Of a stretch of DNA of 57,975 nt, positions 8,783 to 15,538 are shown one piece after another. The position numbers and the translations under genes were made by a program. The DNA is from Mycobacterium sp. KBS0706 (GTDB lineage: Bacteria; Pseudomonadota; Alphaproteobacteria; DSM-16000; Inquilinaceae): assembly GCF_005938675.2 (NCBI RefSeq), contig NZ_VCCH02000052.1, forward strand, positions 1-57,975, read 5' to 3'. The notes below the pieces were generated by a model. The model was given only the letters and a program-made list of their open reading frames with translations. It ran no database searches and had not been told where the DNA came from. Positions within the stretch are counted from its first letter, which is position 1. Every line of letters begins with the position of its first letter.

Positions 8783-9085
8783 CTAGGACAGTCCTCCGGT
8801 GCGCGTGGACCTCACCTTGAGTGGCTCGCCCTTGTCGTCCGTCGCCTTCAGCGTCAGCTTGACCCGATGCTGATTGCTCTTGCCGGCCGTGGCCTCGGCG
8901 GACAGGTCGAGGAAGGCGAACAGCTTGAAGCCGCCGCTCGCCTTCACCTCCGTGTCGAAGGTGATGCCGAGCTCCAGCTCGATAGTCTCCGGCGTGAAGA
9001 CGATGTCCTGCCCCTTGCCCTCGAGGACCGCCTCGCGCAGCTCGTCGCGGAGCTGCTTGATCGCTTCGGCCAGCGTGACGCGCAT
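8783..9085 (-). CDS. Trypco2-family protein (trypsin co-occurring domain 2)
   Basis: A 100-residue single-domain protein whose pattern fits the Trypco2 family: an N-terminal helix (LAEAIKQLRDELREAV), an IELELGITFDTEV strand pair and a closing strand HRVKLTLKA. These domains are named for repeated adjacency to trypsin-like proteases in predicted conflict systems, which is exactly the context here. Their proposed role is to bind or present the protease or its trigger; no catalytic residues are evident. It is the first gene of the four-gene minus-strand operon and has the strongest ribosome binding site of the set (AGGAGGAG, about 5 bases from the ATG at 9085), so it may be made in excess over the downstream components. 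Confidence 0.82.
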   Translation of the reverse strand: MRVTLAEAIKQLRDELREAVLEGKGQDIVFTPETIELELGITFDTEVKASGGFKLFAFLDLSAEATAGKSNQHRVKLTLKATDDKGEPLKVRSTRTGGLS

Positions 9086-9290
9086 ATCTCCTCCTGGAAT
9101 AGCTGTTTGAAATTTGGTCGTGAAATTAATCGCCTGATCTTACCAAGTTTCGGCCGAGGCGTCATGATGCCCCATCGCCAGTCCGGGCGGCGTGCGCTGG
9201 ACTCTCGTCTACGGTATACTTGTGACTGGCGGCGCCCGGGGCTATAGCCGAGGGGAACGCCGGCCGCGCAGGCTGACAGAAGGGCCTTCG
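9086..9290. promoter_or_regulatory. Divergent promoter region between the conflict operon and the GntR gene
   Basis: This 205-base gap must hold the promoters for both the minus-strand Trypco2 operon and the plus-strand GntR gene. The half nearest the Trypco2 gene (9100-9145) is AT-richer. A GGTATAC core at 9213-9219 is a candidate GntR autoregulatory site. I see no convincing sigma-70 boxes. Confidence 0.4.
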
Positions 9291-9980
9291 ATGAGCTTCC
9301 CGCAGATCGACGTCAAACCGCTCGACACCGAAACGAGCTTCCGGATCAAGGCCTATAAGGCATTGAAGCAGGCCATCACCGAGATGGACATCTATGGCCA
9401 TGCCGGCGAGATCAAGCTGGAGGAGCGGCAGCTGAGCGAGATGCTGGGCGTCAGCCGCACCCCGATCCGCGAGGCGATGACGCTGCTGGAGCAGGAGGGC
9501 TTCGTCCGCTCCGTGCCCCGCCGCGGCATCTTCGTGATCCGCAAGAGCAAGGCCGAGGTGCTGGAGATGGTCACGGTCTGGGCGGCGCTGGAGAGCATGG
9601 CCGCGCGGCTGGCCACCCAGGTCGCGACCGATGCCCAGATCCGCAAGCTGCACGACTATGTCGACATGTTCCACGACCGCAACCCGGAGGAGCATGTCAG
9701 CGAGTATTCCGAGGCGAACATCGCCTTCCACAAGCAGATCATCCGGATCAGCGGCTGCCAGCTGATCGTCGATATCACCGACAACCTGTTCATCCACATG
9801 CGCGGCATCCGCCGGGTGACGATCGGCCAGGACCACCGGGCGCAGCGCTCGGTGGTCGACCACCAGAAGATCGTCGCCGCGCTCGAGGCCCGCGACGCCG
9901 ACCTGGCCGAGAAGCTGGTGCGCGAGCACACGCTGGGCCTGGCCGAGCATGTGCGGAAGCACGGCGACTTCCTGGACTGA
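9291..9980 (+). CDS. GntR-family transcriptional regulator, FCD subfamily
   Basis: A 229-residue repressor. Residues about 15-80 are the winged helix, with LSEMLGVSRTPIREAM as the recognition helix and GFVRSVPRRGIFV as the wing. Residues about 95-220 are the FCD all-helical ligand domain, with the metal or acid-binding pattern NIAFHK, VVDHQKI and REHTLG. FCD regulators usually respond to small organic acids. I start at the ATG at 9291, preceded by AGAAGGG. The 33 residues upstream in the longest ORF are unlike the family. It is followed 91 bases later by an SDR gene with its own operator-like repeats, and preceded by a GTATAC core that may be its own operator. The ligand is unknown. Confidence 0.9.
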   Translation: MSFPQIDVKPLDTETSFRIKAYKALKQAITEMDIYGHAGEIKLEERQLSEMLGVSRTPIREAMTLLEQEGFVRSVPRRGIFVIRKSKAEVLEMVTVWAALESMAARLATQVATDAQIRKLHDYVDMFHDRNPEEHVSEYSEANIAFHKQIIRISGCQLIVDITDNLFIHMRGIRRVTIGQDHRAQRSVVDHQKIVAALEARDADLAEKLVREHTLGLAEHVRKHGDFLD

Positions 9981-10012
9981 TCTCCCCTCGCCCGGGCTGC
10001 CCTTGCAAAAAG

Positions 10013-10055
10013 GATGATCGCCATCATCTAACGCTCATTGAATGATGATCGTCAT
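10013..10055. promoter_or_regulatory. Paired operator-like repeats upstream of the SDR gene
   Basis: ATGATCGCCAT (10014-10024) and ATGATCGTCAT (10045-10055) are direct copies exactly 31 bases apart, about three helical turns, so both face the same side of the DNA. The first sits inside a perfect inverted repeat GATGAT-CGCC-ATCATC (10013-10028). The ribosome binding site GAAGGAG follows a few bases after the second copy. This is the arrangement expected for a dimeric repressor or activator. The regulator could be the upstream GntR protein, but that is inference. Confidence 0.5.
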
Positions 10056-10071
10056 GTGAAGGAGCGATCAA

Positions 10072-10836
10072 ATGGGACTGTTGGATGGCAAGGTGGCCCT
10101 GGTCACCGGTGGCACCTCCGGGATCGGCCGTGCCAGCGCGATCCTGTTCGCCCGCGAGGGCGCCAGGGTGGCGCTGACCGGGCGGCGGGCGGCCGAGGGC
10201 GAGGCGGTGGCCGCGGAGATCGTGGCGGCCGGCGGCGAGGCGGTCTTCCTCCAGGCCGACCTGACGCAGACCGACGCCATCCCCGGCCTCATCGACCGGG
10301 TGGTGGCGCAGTTCGGGCGGCTGGACGCTGCCTTCAACAATGCCGGCATCTCCGGCGGCGGGCCGATCGAGACGCTCGACGAGGCGCGCTGGGACAGCCT
10401 GGTCGACACCAACCTCAAGGCCCATTTCTTCGCCCTGAAGGCCGAAGCCGCGCAGATGAAGGCGCAGGGCGGCGGCGGGGCAATCCTGTTCAACGGCTCG
10501 GTCCTCGCAGGCATCGCCGCGCCCGGCACCTCGATCTACAGCGCGACCAAGGGCGGCATCGTCTCGCTCGCCCGCGCCGCGGCGGTGGAGTTGGGGTCGC
10601 ACGGCATCCGGGTGAACTCGATCAACCCGTCGATCACCCGCACCGAGATGACGCAGGGCCGTATCGTGACGAACCCGGACGGCACCGAATCCCATCCCCT
10701 GGCCACCGGCATCCCGCTGAAGCGGCTGGCCGAGCCGGAGGAGATCGCGCAAGTCGCCCTGTTCCTGCTGTCGGACCGGGCCTCCTATGTCAACGGCCAG
10801 GCCATCGTCGTGGATGGCGGCCAGAGCGCGGCCTGA
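10072..10836 (+). CDS. Short-chain dehydrogenase/reductase (classical SDR)
   Basis: A 254-residue classical SDR that oxidises or reduces an alcohol or ketone with NAD(P). The cofactor loop TGGTSGIG lies at residues 12-19, the structural NNAG at 89-92, and the catalytic Ser143, Tyr156 and Lys160 in the YSATK motif. The C-terminus has the family's usual YVNGQAIVVDGG. Substrate cannot be read from sequence. A strong GGAGCGA ribosome binding site and a pair of operator-like repeats precede it. The next gene, an alginate-lyase-family enzyme, converges on it 13 bases away, so the SDR is probably monocistronic or the last gene of the GntR transcription unit. It may serve uronate or keto-sugar metabolism beside the lyase, but this is speculation. 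Confidence 0.9.
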   Translation: MGLLDGKVALVTGGTSGIGRASAILFAREGARVALTGRRAAEGEAVAAEIVAAGGEAVFLQADLTQTDAIPGLIDRVVAQFGRLDAAFNNAGISGGGPIETLDEARWDSLVDTNLKAHFFALKAEAAQMKAQGGGGAILFNGSVLAGIAAPGTSIYSATKGGIVSLARAAAVELGSHGIRVNSINPSITRTEMTQGRIVTNPDGTESHPLATGIPLKRLAEPEEIAQVALFLLSDRASYVNGQAIVVDGGQSAA

Positions 10837-10849
10837 GGCCGCCCTCCGC

Positions 10850-12100
10850 TCAATCCAGCGGCAGCAGCAGCGCGTCGATCTTGCCGGGGAATTTGGCCAG
10901 CAGGACCGCTGCCTTCTGCCGCAGCGCCGGGTCCTGGTAGGCGCGGGTCGCAGCCAGCAGGTTGCCCAGCGCCTCGTCGAGGCCATCGCCCGGAGTCAGC
11001 TCGGGATAGGACCAGGACGGGTCGATGGTGCCGGCCATGGTGACATAGCCGGCGACGAAGCCGTAGCCCTTCTGCAGACCGTGGCTGTCCACGGAGAAAT
11101 GCCACAGGTCAGTCGGGTCGGTGTCGCCATTGGTCAGCCCGGCATCGACCAGCTCGGAATAGCGGCCGAGCCGGCTGTATGCTTGCGGGTTGAACTGGCT
11201 GTAGTGGAAGGCGCGGGTCCGCTCCAGCTCCGCCATCTGGCGGCCGTCCTTGTCGAACTGGCCGGCCACCCGGCGCAGCGCCGCGATCTTGATCTGCCGC
11301 TTGGCGACATCCGGCTGGTCGGTGAACAGCGCGAAGGCCGTCACCTGGGCGTCGTACCAGGTGCCGTGGTTGTTGTGCCAGTTGCCCTCCTCGAAGCCGT
11401 TCTCGCTGGTCAGCAGCCACAAAGTGAAGATGCGGTACCACAGCTTGATCCGCTGGTAGTCGGCCTCGCGCAGCGCGCCGCTGGGGCGGATCAGCTCGAC
11501 CGCATCCATCACGTCGATGAAGGCGCGGCTGTCGATGATGCCGATGCCGCGGCCGTCGACGATGCCCGGGATGGCCTGGGCATAGGTCATGTTCGGGTTC
11601 ATCCGCGTCTTCGGCTGGATGAACCACACCCGCAGCATCTCCGCCGCCTTGACCGCGTATTTCGGGTCACGGGTGAAGGTGTAGGCCAGCCCGAGGCTGC
11701 GCAGGTCGCTGCCGAAGCCGGACAGGCGGACGCTGTCGGTGGCGTCGGTCTTGCTGTCCGGGTTGGTCTGGCCGTCACGGCGGATATAAGGCAGGCCGGT
11801 CGGCGTGTCCGGATTCGGCCACCAATAGGGACCGAAGCTGAAATAGTCGTGCTTGTCGCCCGAGGCCGGGGTCAGCGTCTTGTCGGTGACCGACGGCGCC
11901 GGCTTGGCCAGTGCCTTGTCGGCGGCCTGCAGCAGCGCGGCGTAGGACGGCCGGTACAGCGGATCGCCCGCCGCGATCTTCGCCCGTGCCTGCTCGATCT
12001 TGGCCGGGTCGTAGGTGAACCAGCGCGGCTGCGCCGCCATGGCCGACGCGGCCGCCAGGAACAACGCAAGCATGGTGCAGGCGAACGCCCAAGCGCGCAT
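10850..12100 (-). CDS. Secreted alginate-lyase-family protein
   Basis: A 416-residue protein with a clear Sec signal peptide at residues 1-23 (ending SAMAAQ), so it acts in the periplasm or outside. The mature part is an alpha/alpha toroid of the alginate-lyase superfamily. Recognisable blocks are FSFGPYWWPNPD near residue 85 and the catalytic-site motif NWHNNHGTWYD near 240, whose Asn and His neutralise and attack uronate residues. Related enzymes cut alginate or glucuronan by beta-elimination; the exact polymer is uncertain. I start at the ATG at 12100 (GGGGGAT upstream), which places the signal peptide at the N-terminus. The longest ORF adds 21 implausible residues. It is transcribed convergently with the SDR and divergently from the GH19 gene. 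Confidence 0.85.
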   Translation of the reverse strand: MRAWAFACTMLALFLAAASAMAAQPRWFTYDPAKIEQARAKIAAGDPLYRPSYAALLQAADKALAKPAPSVTDKTLTPASGDKHDYFSFGPYWWPNPDTPTGLPYIRRDGQTNPDSKTDATDSVRLSGFGSDLRSLGLAYTFTRDPKYAVKAAEMLRVWFIQPKTRMNPNMTYAQAIPGIVDGRGIGIIDSRAFIDVMDAVELIRPSGALREADYQRIKLWYRIFTLWLLTSENGFEEGNWHNNHGTWYDAQVTAFALFTDQPDVAKRQIKIAALRRVAGQFDKDGRQMAELERTRAFHYSQFNPQAYSRLGRYSELVDAGLTNGDTDPTDLWHFSVDSHGLQKGYGFVAGYVTMAGTIDPSWSYPELTPGDGLDEALGNLLAATRAYQDPALRQKAAVLLAKFPGKIDALLLPLD

Positions 12101-12349
12101 GGCCGAATCCCCCCGATGGATATTTAATCCCAGGAGTAGATATCGACCGGGACTCCGGCTCAATCCTTTTCCGTGTGCTGGCTCGATTTGCCGGCTGTGT
12201 GCGGAGAGAGCAGATTGCCCTCATCGAACATTGGGCTTATGCTTGCAACTGTTGCGTTAAAGTTCGATCGAATTTTTCGAAATTCCGTTTCCACCACTTG
12301 ATCTTTTCAGTCCGACAGGGGCACTGGCGGATTTTTCGGGAGGCTGAGG

Positions 12350-13183
12350 ATGATTTCGCTCGAGGATTTGAAGGAGCTTTTCCCCAAGGGCCGCGAGCCC
12401 ATCCTGGAGGCTCTGGCCAAGCAGTCCAAGACCGTGTTCGCCGAGTTCGACATGGCCGACAAGCCCAACCGGCTGCATTTCTTCCTGGCGCAGGTCGCCC
12501 ATGAATCCGGCGGGCTCTCCGTCATCGAGGAGAACCTCAGATACAGCGCCAAGCGGATGACCGAGATCTGGCCGTCGCGCTTCCCCACCCTGGCCTCGGC
12601 CGAGCCCTTCGCCGGCAATCCGGAGGCGCTGGCGAACAAGGTCTATGCCAGCCGCATGGGCAACGGGGTACCGGAATCGGGCGACGGCTGGAAGTACCGG
12701 GGCCGCGGCTACATCCAGATCACCGGCCGCGACGGCTATCGCGCCATCGGCAACGCCATCGGTGTCAACCTGGAGAACGATCCTGACCGGGCCTCGGACC
12801 CGGACGACGCGCTGCGCGTCGCCTGCGGCTTCTGGAAATGGAAGAACGTCAACGCGGCCTGCGACGAGGGCGACTTCCTGAAGGTGACGCGCCTGGTCAA
12901 TGGCGGCACCACCGGCCAGGCCGACCGGGAGGTCTGGCTGGCGAAGGTGCGCAAGGTGCTCAAGCCCGCGCCCGCCACCCAGCCCGCGAAGAGCACGCCG
13001 CCCACCAAGGAGGAGATCCGCAAAGTGCAGCAGGCGCTGCGCGACCGCGGCTTCACCTCGGTGACGGCCGACGGCATCATCGGCCCCAAGACCAACGCCG
13101 CGATCGACAAGGTCCGCAGCGACAACGGCCTGAAGCCGGGATCGATCGACGCCGATCTGAAGAGGGCGCTGAAGATCGCCTGA
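12350..13183 (+). CDS. GH19-type chitinase/lysozyme-like hydrolase with peptidoglycan-binding domain
   Basis: A 277-residue two-domain protein. Residues about 1-205 match glycoside hydrolase family 19, with the general-acid Glu52 in VAHESGG and the conserved WKYRGRGYIQITGR block near 115-130. Residues about 212-277 form a peptidoglycan-binding-1 repeat (EEIRKVQQALRDRGF, followed by DGIIGPKTNAAI). There is no signal peptide, which is typical of phage-type endolysins and of enzymes exported with help from a holin or other route. No phage genes adjoin it, so it is more likely a domesticated lysin or wall-remodelling enzyme than part of a live prophage. The 5' leader (12220-12349) is AT-richer than the surroundings. 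Peptidoglycan is the likelier substrate than chitin. Confidence 0.85.
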   Translation: MISLEDLKELFPKGREPILEALAKQSKTVFAEFDMADKPNRLHFFLAQVAHESGGLSVIEENLRYSAKRMTEIWPSRFPTLASAEPFAGNPEALANKVYASRMGNGVPESGDGWKYRGRGYIQITGRDGYRAIGNAIGVNLENDPDRASDPDDALRVACGFWKWKNVNAACDEGDFLKVTRLVNGGTTGQADREVWLAKVRKVLKPAPATQPAKSTPPTKEEIRKVQQALRDRGFTSVTADGIIGPKTNAAIDKVRSDNGLKPGSIDADLKRALKIA

Positions 13184-13212
13184 TCCGGCGGCGTCACGCC
13201 GCGGCGGCGTCG

Positions 13213-14088
13213 TCACGCCCCGGCGGCGTCCTCCCCGGCCCGGGCCAGCACCCGGCGGGCGCGGGCGACGACCGGGGCGTCGACCATGCGGCCGTCGACC
13301 TTGGCCGTCCCCTGCCCCGGCTGCAGCGCCGCGACCACCCGGCGGGCATGCTCGAGCGCAGCCTCGTCCGGGGTGAAGGCGCGGTTCAGCACCGCCACCT
13401 GGGCCGGGTGGATGCAGCTGGCGCCTTCGAAGCCCTGGCGCGCCGCCTCCTCCGCCGCGCGGCGCAGGGCGTCGAGGTCGTCGATCCCGGCCAGCGAGCC
13501 CATCAGGCCGAAGGCGGCCAGGCCGGCGGCCCGCGCGGCCATCAGGATCTGCAGCTTGGCCAGGCGCATCACCTCGGCGGCCGGCTCGGCGCCGATCTCG
13601 GCCGACAGGTCCTCGCCGCCGCAGACCAGAGCGAGGTTGCGCGGCGTGGCCGCGGCGATCGCGGCCCGGCGGTCGAGGCCCGCCAGCGTCTCGATCATCG
13701 GCACCAGGCGGGTCCAGCCCTCCGGCCGTCCCGTCTCCCGCTCGACCTCGCCGGCGCGCTCCGCGATCAGCCGCGGCCATTGCGGGTCGTCGGTCTTCGG
13801 CACGAACAGCCCGTCCGCCCCCGCCCGCACCGCGGCCTCGACATCGGCGGCGGCGTGGGCCAGCCGGCTGTTGATGCGGACGAAGATGCAGGCGCCGGCG
13901 GCGCCCGCCTGCGGCACCGCGGCGGCCAGCGCCGCGCGGGCGGCGGGCTTGGCGGCTTCGGCGACGCCGTCCTCAAGGTCAAGGATCACGGCATCGGCGC
14001 CACGCCCGGCGGCGCCGGCCACGAAGCGCTCGCGGTCGGCCGGGACGTAGAGCAGCGAGCGCAGGCGGCGGAAGCGGTTGTCGGTCAT
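13213..14088 (-). CDS. HpcH/HpaI aldolase/citrate lyase beta-like (CitE-like) protein
   Basis: A 291-residue TIM-barrel of the CitE family. Readable blocks are LRSLLYVPADRERF at the start, AVILDLEDGV (acidic magnesium ligand), FVRIN, DGLFVPKTD, LVPMIET and GASCIHPAQV near the C-terminus. CitE-like proteins cleave or hydrolyse CoA thioesters such as citramalyl-CoA, malyl-CoA or beta-methylmalyl-CoA. It lies downstream of a CaiB-type CoA transferase, so the pair could activate and split a carboxylic acid. It is the last gene of the LacI-permease-ARH operon, although a 230-base gap with a large inverted repeat separates it from caiB. Substrate unknown. Confidence 0.85.
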   Translation of the reverse strand: MTDNRFRRLRSLLYVPADRERFVAGAAGRGADAVILDLEDGVAEAAKPAARAALAAAVPQAGAAGACIFVRINSRLAHAAADVEAAVRAGADGLFVPKTDDPQWPRLIAERAGEVERETGRPEGWTRLVPMIETLAGLDRRAAIAAATPRNLALVCGGEDLSAEIGAEPAAEVMRLAKLQILMAARAAGLAAFGLMGSLAGIDDLDALRRAAEEAARQGFEGASCIHPAQVAVLNRAFTPDEAALEHARRVVAALQPGQGTAKVDGRMVDAPVVARARRVLARAGEDAAGA

Positions 14089-14121
14089 GGCCGTTCGCCT
14101 CCAGCGCTGAACGTCCTGAGT

Positions 14122-14280
14122 CCCCCCTCCCCTCGCGGGAGGGGGCTAGGGGGAGGGGGTTCGGGCAGCAGGAACCGACCACCTCGATCGAAGGGTACAA
14201 ATGGATCCAGGACGGGCGGCGTCACATCTCTTCGATCGACAACCCCCTCCCCCTGCCCCCCTCCCGTAAGGGGAGGGGGG
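14122..14280. repeat. Inverted pair of 40-bp G/C-homopolymer repeats
   Basis: Two nearly identical 40-base units face each other, at 14122-14161 and 14241-14280. Each unit is itself a run of C5-6/G5-6 blocks capable of forming a hairpin (CCCCTC-type arm, short loop, GAGGGGG-type arm). They fill most of the gap between the CitE-like and CaiB genes. Such intergenic units are common dispersed repeats in high-GC alphaproteobacteria. Here they could act as a transcription attenuator or mRNA-end stabiliser inside the operon. Confidence 0.7.
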
Positions 14281-14317
14281 ACTTTAAGGGGAAGGTCGCT
14301 TCCCAGCGAATCCAGCA

Positions 14318-15538
14318 TCACCCCAGCGCCCCCGCCGCGCGCAGGCCGTCGATCTCCGCGTCCGAGAAGCCGGCGCGGCGCAACACGTCCCCGGCGTCGG
14401 CGCCGGGCTCGGGCGCCAGGCGGCGGATCGCGCCCGGCGTGGCCGACAGCCGCGGCAGCACATTGTGCACCGGCAGGGGGCCCAGATCCGGGTCGGGGAT
14501 CGACACCACCACCTCGCGCTCGATCACATGGTCGTCTTCCATGAAGTCGGCGATGTCGTGCACCGGGCCGACGGTGATGCCCTCGGATCGGAAGACCGAC
14601 AAGGCCGCGTCGCGGTCGCGGGCGCCGATCCATTCGCCGATGACGGCGTCCAGCACCACCCGGTTGCGCACCCGGTCGGCGTTGGTGGCGAAGCGCGGGT
14701 CCCGCGCCAGGGCGTCGCCGCCGACCAGCAGCAGGATGCGCTTGGCCATCCGGTCGGTGGAGCCGGACATGGCGATCCAGCGGCCGTCGCGGGTCTTGTA
14801 GACGTTGCGCGGCGCGCTGTTGCCCGAGGCGCTGCCGGTGCGCTCCTTGACCTGGCCGGTGACGGCATAGCTGCCGGCCTCCGGCCCCAGCACGGAATAC
14901 ATCGCCTCCAAGAGCGACAGGTCGATCACCTGGCCACGGGCCATGCCGCGGTCCCGGGCCCGAAGCGCCGCCAGCACCGCCTTGGCGCCGTGCAGCCCGG
15001 CGATCATGTCGGCCAGGGCCAGGGGCGGCAGCACCGGCTCGCGGTCGGCGAAGCCGTTGCGCGAGGCGAAGCCGGACATCGCCTCGACCAGCGTGCCGAA
15101 GCCGGGCAGCCGGCTGGCCGGGCCGGTCTGGCCGAAGCCGGAGATGCGCACCAGGATCAGGTCCGGCGCCATCGCCTGCAGCCGCTCCGGCGCCAGCCCC
15201 ATCTCCTCCAGCACCCCGGGCCGGAAGTTCTCAATCATGACGTCGGCGGTCGGAATCAGCCGCTCCAGCGCCGCCATGCCCTCCGGCTTGCGCAGGTCGA
15301 GCACAACCGACAGCTTGTTGCGCGACAGCTCCTTCCAATAGAGGCTGTGGCCCTTGACCTGCCAGTCGCGCAGCGGGTCGCCGCCCGGCGGCTCGACCTT
15401 GATCACTTCGGCGCCGAAATCCGCCAGCTCCAGCCCCAGCGCGTTGCCGGCGACGACGCGCGACAGGTCGAGCACGCGGATGCCGGAGAGCGGCCCCGCG
15501 CGCTCCGGCTCGATCTTGGCGGGACGCGCCTCAGCCAT
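14318..15538 (-). CDS. CaiB/BaiF family (class III) CoA transferase
   Basis: A 406-residue class III CoA transferase. Typical blocks are GIRVLDLSRVVAG at about residue 19, the ADFGAEVIKVEPPGGD segment, NFRPGVLEEMGL, ISGFGQTGP, and LALADMIAGLHGAKAVLAAL, whose Asp is the expected catalytic acyl carrier. These enzymes move CoA between carboxylic acids; the acid is not predictable. It overlaps the upstream ADP-ribosylglycohydrolase-family gene by 8 bases and is followed by a CitE-like lyase, so it probably activates an acid produced by the operon for cleavage. Confidence 0.9.
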   Translation of the reverse strand: MAEARPAKIEPERAGPLSGIRVLDLSRVVAGNALGLELADFGAEVIKVEPPGGDPLRDWQVKGHSLYWKELSRNKLSVVLDLRKPEGMAALERLIPTADVMIENFRPGVLEEMGLAPERLQAMAPDLILVRISGFGQTGPASRLPGFGTLVEAMSGFASRNGFADREPVLPPLALADMIAGLHGAKAVLAALRARDRGMARGQVIDLSLLEAMYSVLGPEAGSYAVTGQVKERTGSASGNSAPRNVYKTRDGRWIAMSGSTDRMAKRILLLVGGDALARDPRFATNADRVRNRVVLDAVIGEWIGARDRDAALSVFRSEGITVGPVHDIADFMEDDHVIEREVVVSIPDPDLGPLPVHNVLPRLSATPGAIRRLAPEPGADAGDVLRRAGFSDAEIDGLRAAGALG

